Positions 22,134 through 22,794 of a stretch of DNA of 22,794 bases are shown one piece after another. Origin of the DNA: JANMZR01 sp031383555 (GTDB taxonomy: Bacteria > Bacteroidota > Bacteroidia > Cytophagales > Spirosomataceae). The notes beneath the pieces are model-generated. The model was not told where the DNA came from. It did not search any database and saw only the letters and a list, made by a program, of their open reading frames with translations. The number at the start of each line of letters is the position of its first letter. Position 1 is the stretch's first letter. The stretch is taken from NCBI GenBank assembly GCA_031383555.1, contig JANMZR010000207.1:1-22794 (forward strand), written 5' to 3'. The position numbers were made by a program, and so were the translations under genes.

Positions 22134-22643
22134 ATGAAAAAAACCCTTTTAACTTTCGCTTTTGGCGCTCTTTTATTCAGTGCTTGTCAAGAAAAAAAAG
22201 CGGCTGAAACAGCTGCTACTGATTCCACCGCAACAGCAATGCCCGCCAAAACTGATATGACTGTTATAAAAGTAGAAATACAAACTTTGGAAAATGCCTG
22301 GGCAGCTGCCGACAACGCCCGTGATGCTACTGCCCTTGCGGCTTTTTTTGCGGATGATGCCGTAAGTATGCCTGGTAATAAACCGATGATAATAGGCAAG
22401 GAAGCCATTGAAAAAGAGATTGAAGCCTCTATGGCAAAAAAACCAAAGGGAAGCACCATTGCTTTTGAAATTATGGATGTTTATGGCGATGAAAATCAGG
22501 TGACCGAAGTCGGCAAAACCATCGTTAAAGACGCAGGAGGAAAAGTAACTTATACAGGCAAGTACATGGTTATTTGGGAAAAACGTGACGGTAAATACCT
22601 TTGCGTAAGGGATATTGGTAATGATGATGTAAAAGAAAAGTAA
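22134..22643 (+). CDS. DUF4440/SnoaL-like lipoprotein, copy 2
   Basis: A 169-residue lipoprotein with lipobox LFSAC (Cys18), then QEKKAAE and an Ala/Thr linker. The NTF2-like DUF4440 domain spans ~44-162 and starts IKVEIQTLENAWAAADNARD, with AAFFADDAVSM, GKEAI and the final YTGKYMVIWEKRDGKYLCVRD. The acidic tail NDDVKEK is identical to that of the protein at 19411, from which it differs at about 26 of 125 domain positions. Divergence is concentrated in the signal peptide, the linker and scattered conservative changes, which implies both copies are under selection. The start at 22134 begins a canonical MKKT signal after an A-rich leader. Confidence 0.88.
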   Translation: MKKTLLTFAFGALLFSACQEKKAAETAATDSTATAMPAKTDMTVIKVEIQTLENAWAAADNARDATALAAFFADDAVSMPGNKPMIIGKEAIEKEIEASMAKKPKGSTIAFEIMDVYGDENQVTEVGKTIVKDAGGKVTYTGKYMVIWEKRDGKYLCVRDIGNDDVKEK

Positions 22644-22667
22644 TCATTACTGAATGACTTTATCCGA

Positions 22668-22747
22668 AGGAGTCTCACGAAGGGGGACTCTGCGTGATTT
22701 GGCGATTTTCTTTCCGATGGTCGCCGAGTCCTCTACGAGAGACTCCT
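22668..22747. repeat. Large nested palindrome at the right edge
   Basis: AGGAGTCTC (22668-22676) pairs perfectly with GAGACTCCT (22739-22747). Inside, GGACTC (22685-22690) pairs with GAGTCC (22726-22731), and GGCGA (22701-22705) with TCGCC (22721-22725). The last two right arms are adjacent, so the inner helices stack with a one-sided 10-base bulge. The whole is far more GC-rich than its surroundings and starts 25 bases after a stop codon. It looks like a repetitive extragenic palindrome rather than a simple terminator. Confidence 0.7.
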
Positions 22748-22794
22748 ATGTTTGTAAAGATAAATTTTTCAAATCAAAATTAGGTAAATTTAGT

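Noticed and set aside
22004..22207. 67-codon + frame overlapping the start of the second DUF4440 gene
   Set aside because: Its first part is the palindrome and its second part is an off-frame reading of the lipoprotein signal peptide.

Overview
The window looks like chromosomal DNA of a member of the Bacteroidota, probably near the Cytophagales. It is AT-rich, its leaders are A-rich with few clear Shine-Dalgarno sites, and it carries HisKA_2 kinases paired with LytTR regulators, 7TMR-DISM and TPR sensor kinases, an AraC-TPR membrane regulator, and many small secreted proteins with signal peptides ending in AQ or FGQ. The taxonomic call is inference from gene style only.

Left part (373-4210, + strand): three genes that fit the lower lysine degradation route. 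They are a saccharopine dehydrogenase/lysine-6-dehydrogenase-like enzyme, a DUF1338 (HglS-like) 2-oxoadipate dioxygenase/decarboxylase, and an ALDH7-type aminoadipate semialdehyde dehydrogenase. They end at a hairpin (4266-4298) that may also terminate the opposing genes. On the - strand, 7119-4310, lie a beta-CASP metallo-beta-lactamase RNase-like protein and a DbpA-like DEAD-box helicase, a plausible RNA-processing pair.

Centre (7520-12797, + strand): two sensor histidine kinases with unrelated sensor halves (7TMR-DISM and TPR) but nearly identical transmitter halves, about 89% over 205 residues. They are preceded by a decayed 3' end of a third copy and followed by a LytTR response regulator. 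A 391-bp interval bounded by 14-bp inverted repeats, with a three-way-junction fold inside, separates the second kinase from the regulator.

Right part (12798-22794, + strand): an accessory-looking array of exported proteins. Three clear members and one divergent member (13051, 17611, 18500, 19998) look like tandem-duplicated alpha/beta-barrel (ABM/NIPSNAP-like) proteins. Four others (16891, 19411, 21033, 22134) are NTF2/SnoaL/DUF4440-like, three of them lipoproteins. In their midst sits a membrane-spanning AraC-type regulator with a TolB-N-like and TPR periplasmic half (14641). Downstream of it, in front of the first lipoprotein gene, are tandem repeats with 20-21 bp periodicity that look like operator sites. 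A dispersed ~60-bp repeat occurs three times in the array, and most gaps hold distinct palindromes or terminators. The array together with its regulator is the best candidate for an undescribed envelope system; its substrate is unknown.

No rRNA, tRNA, CRISPR array or intact transposase gene was seen.
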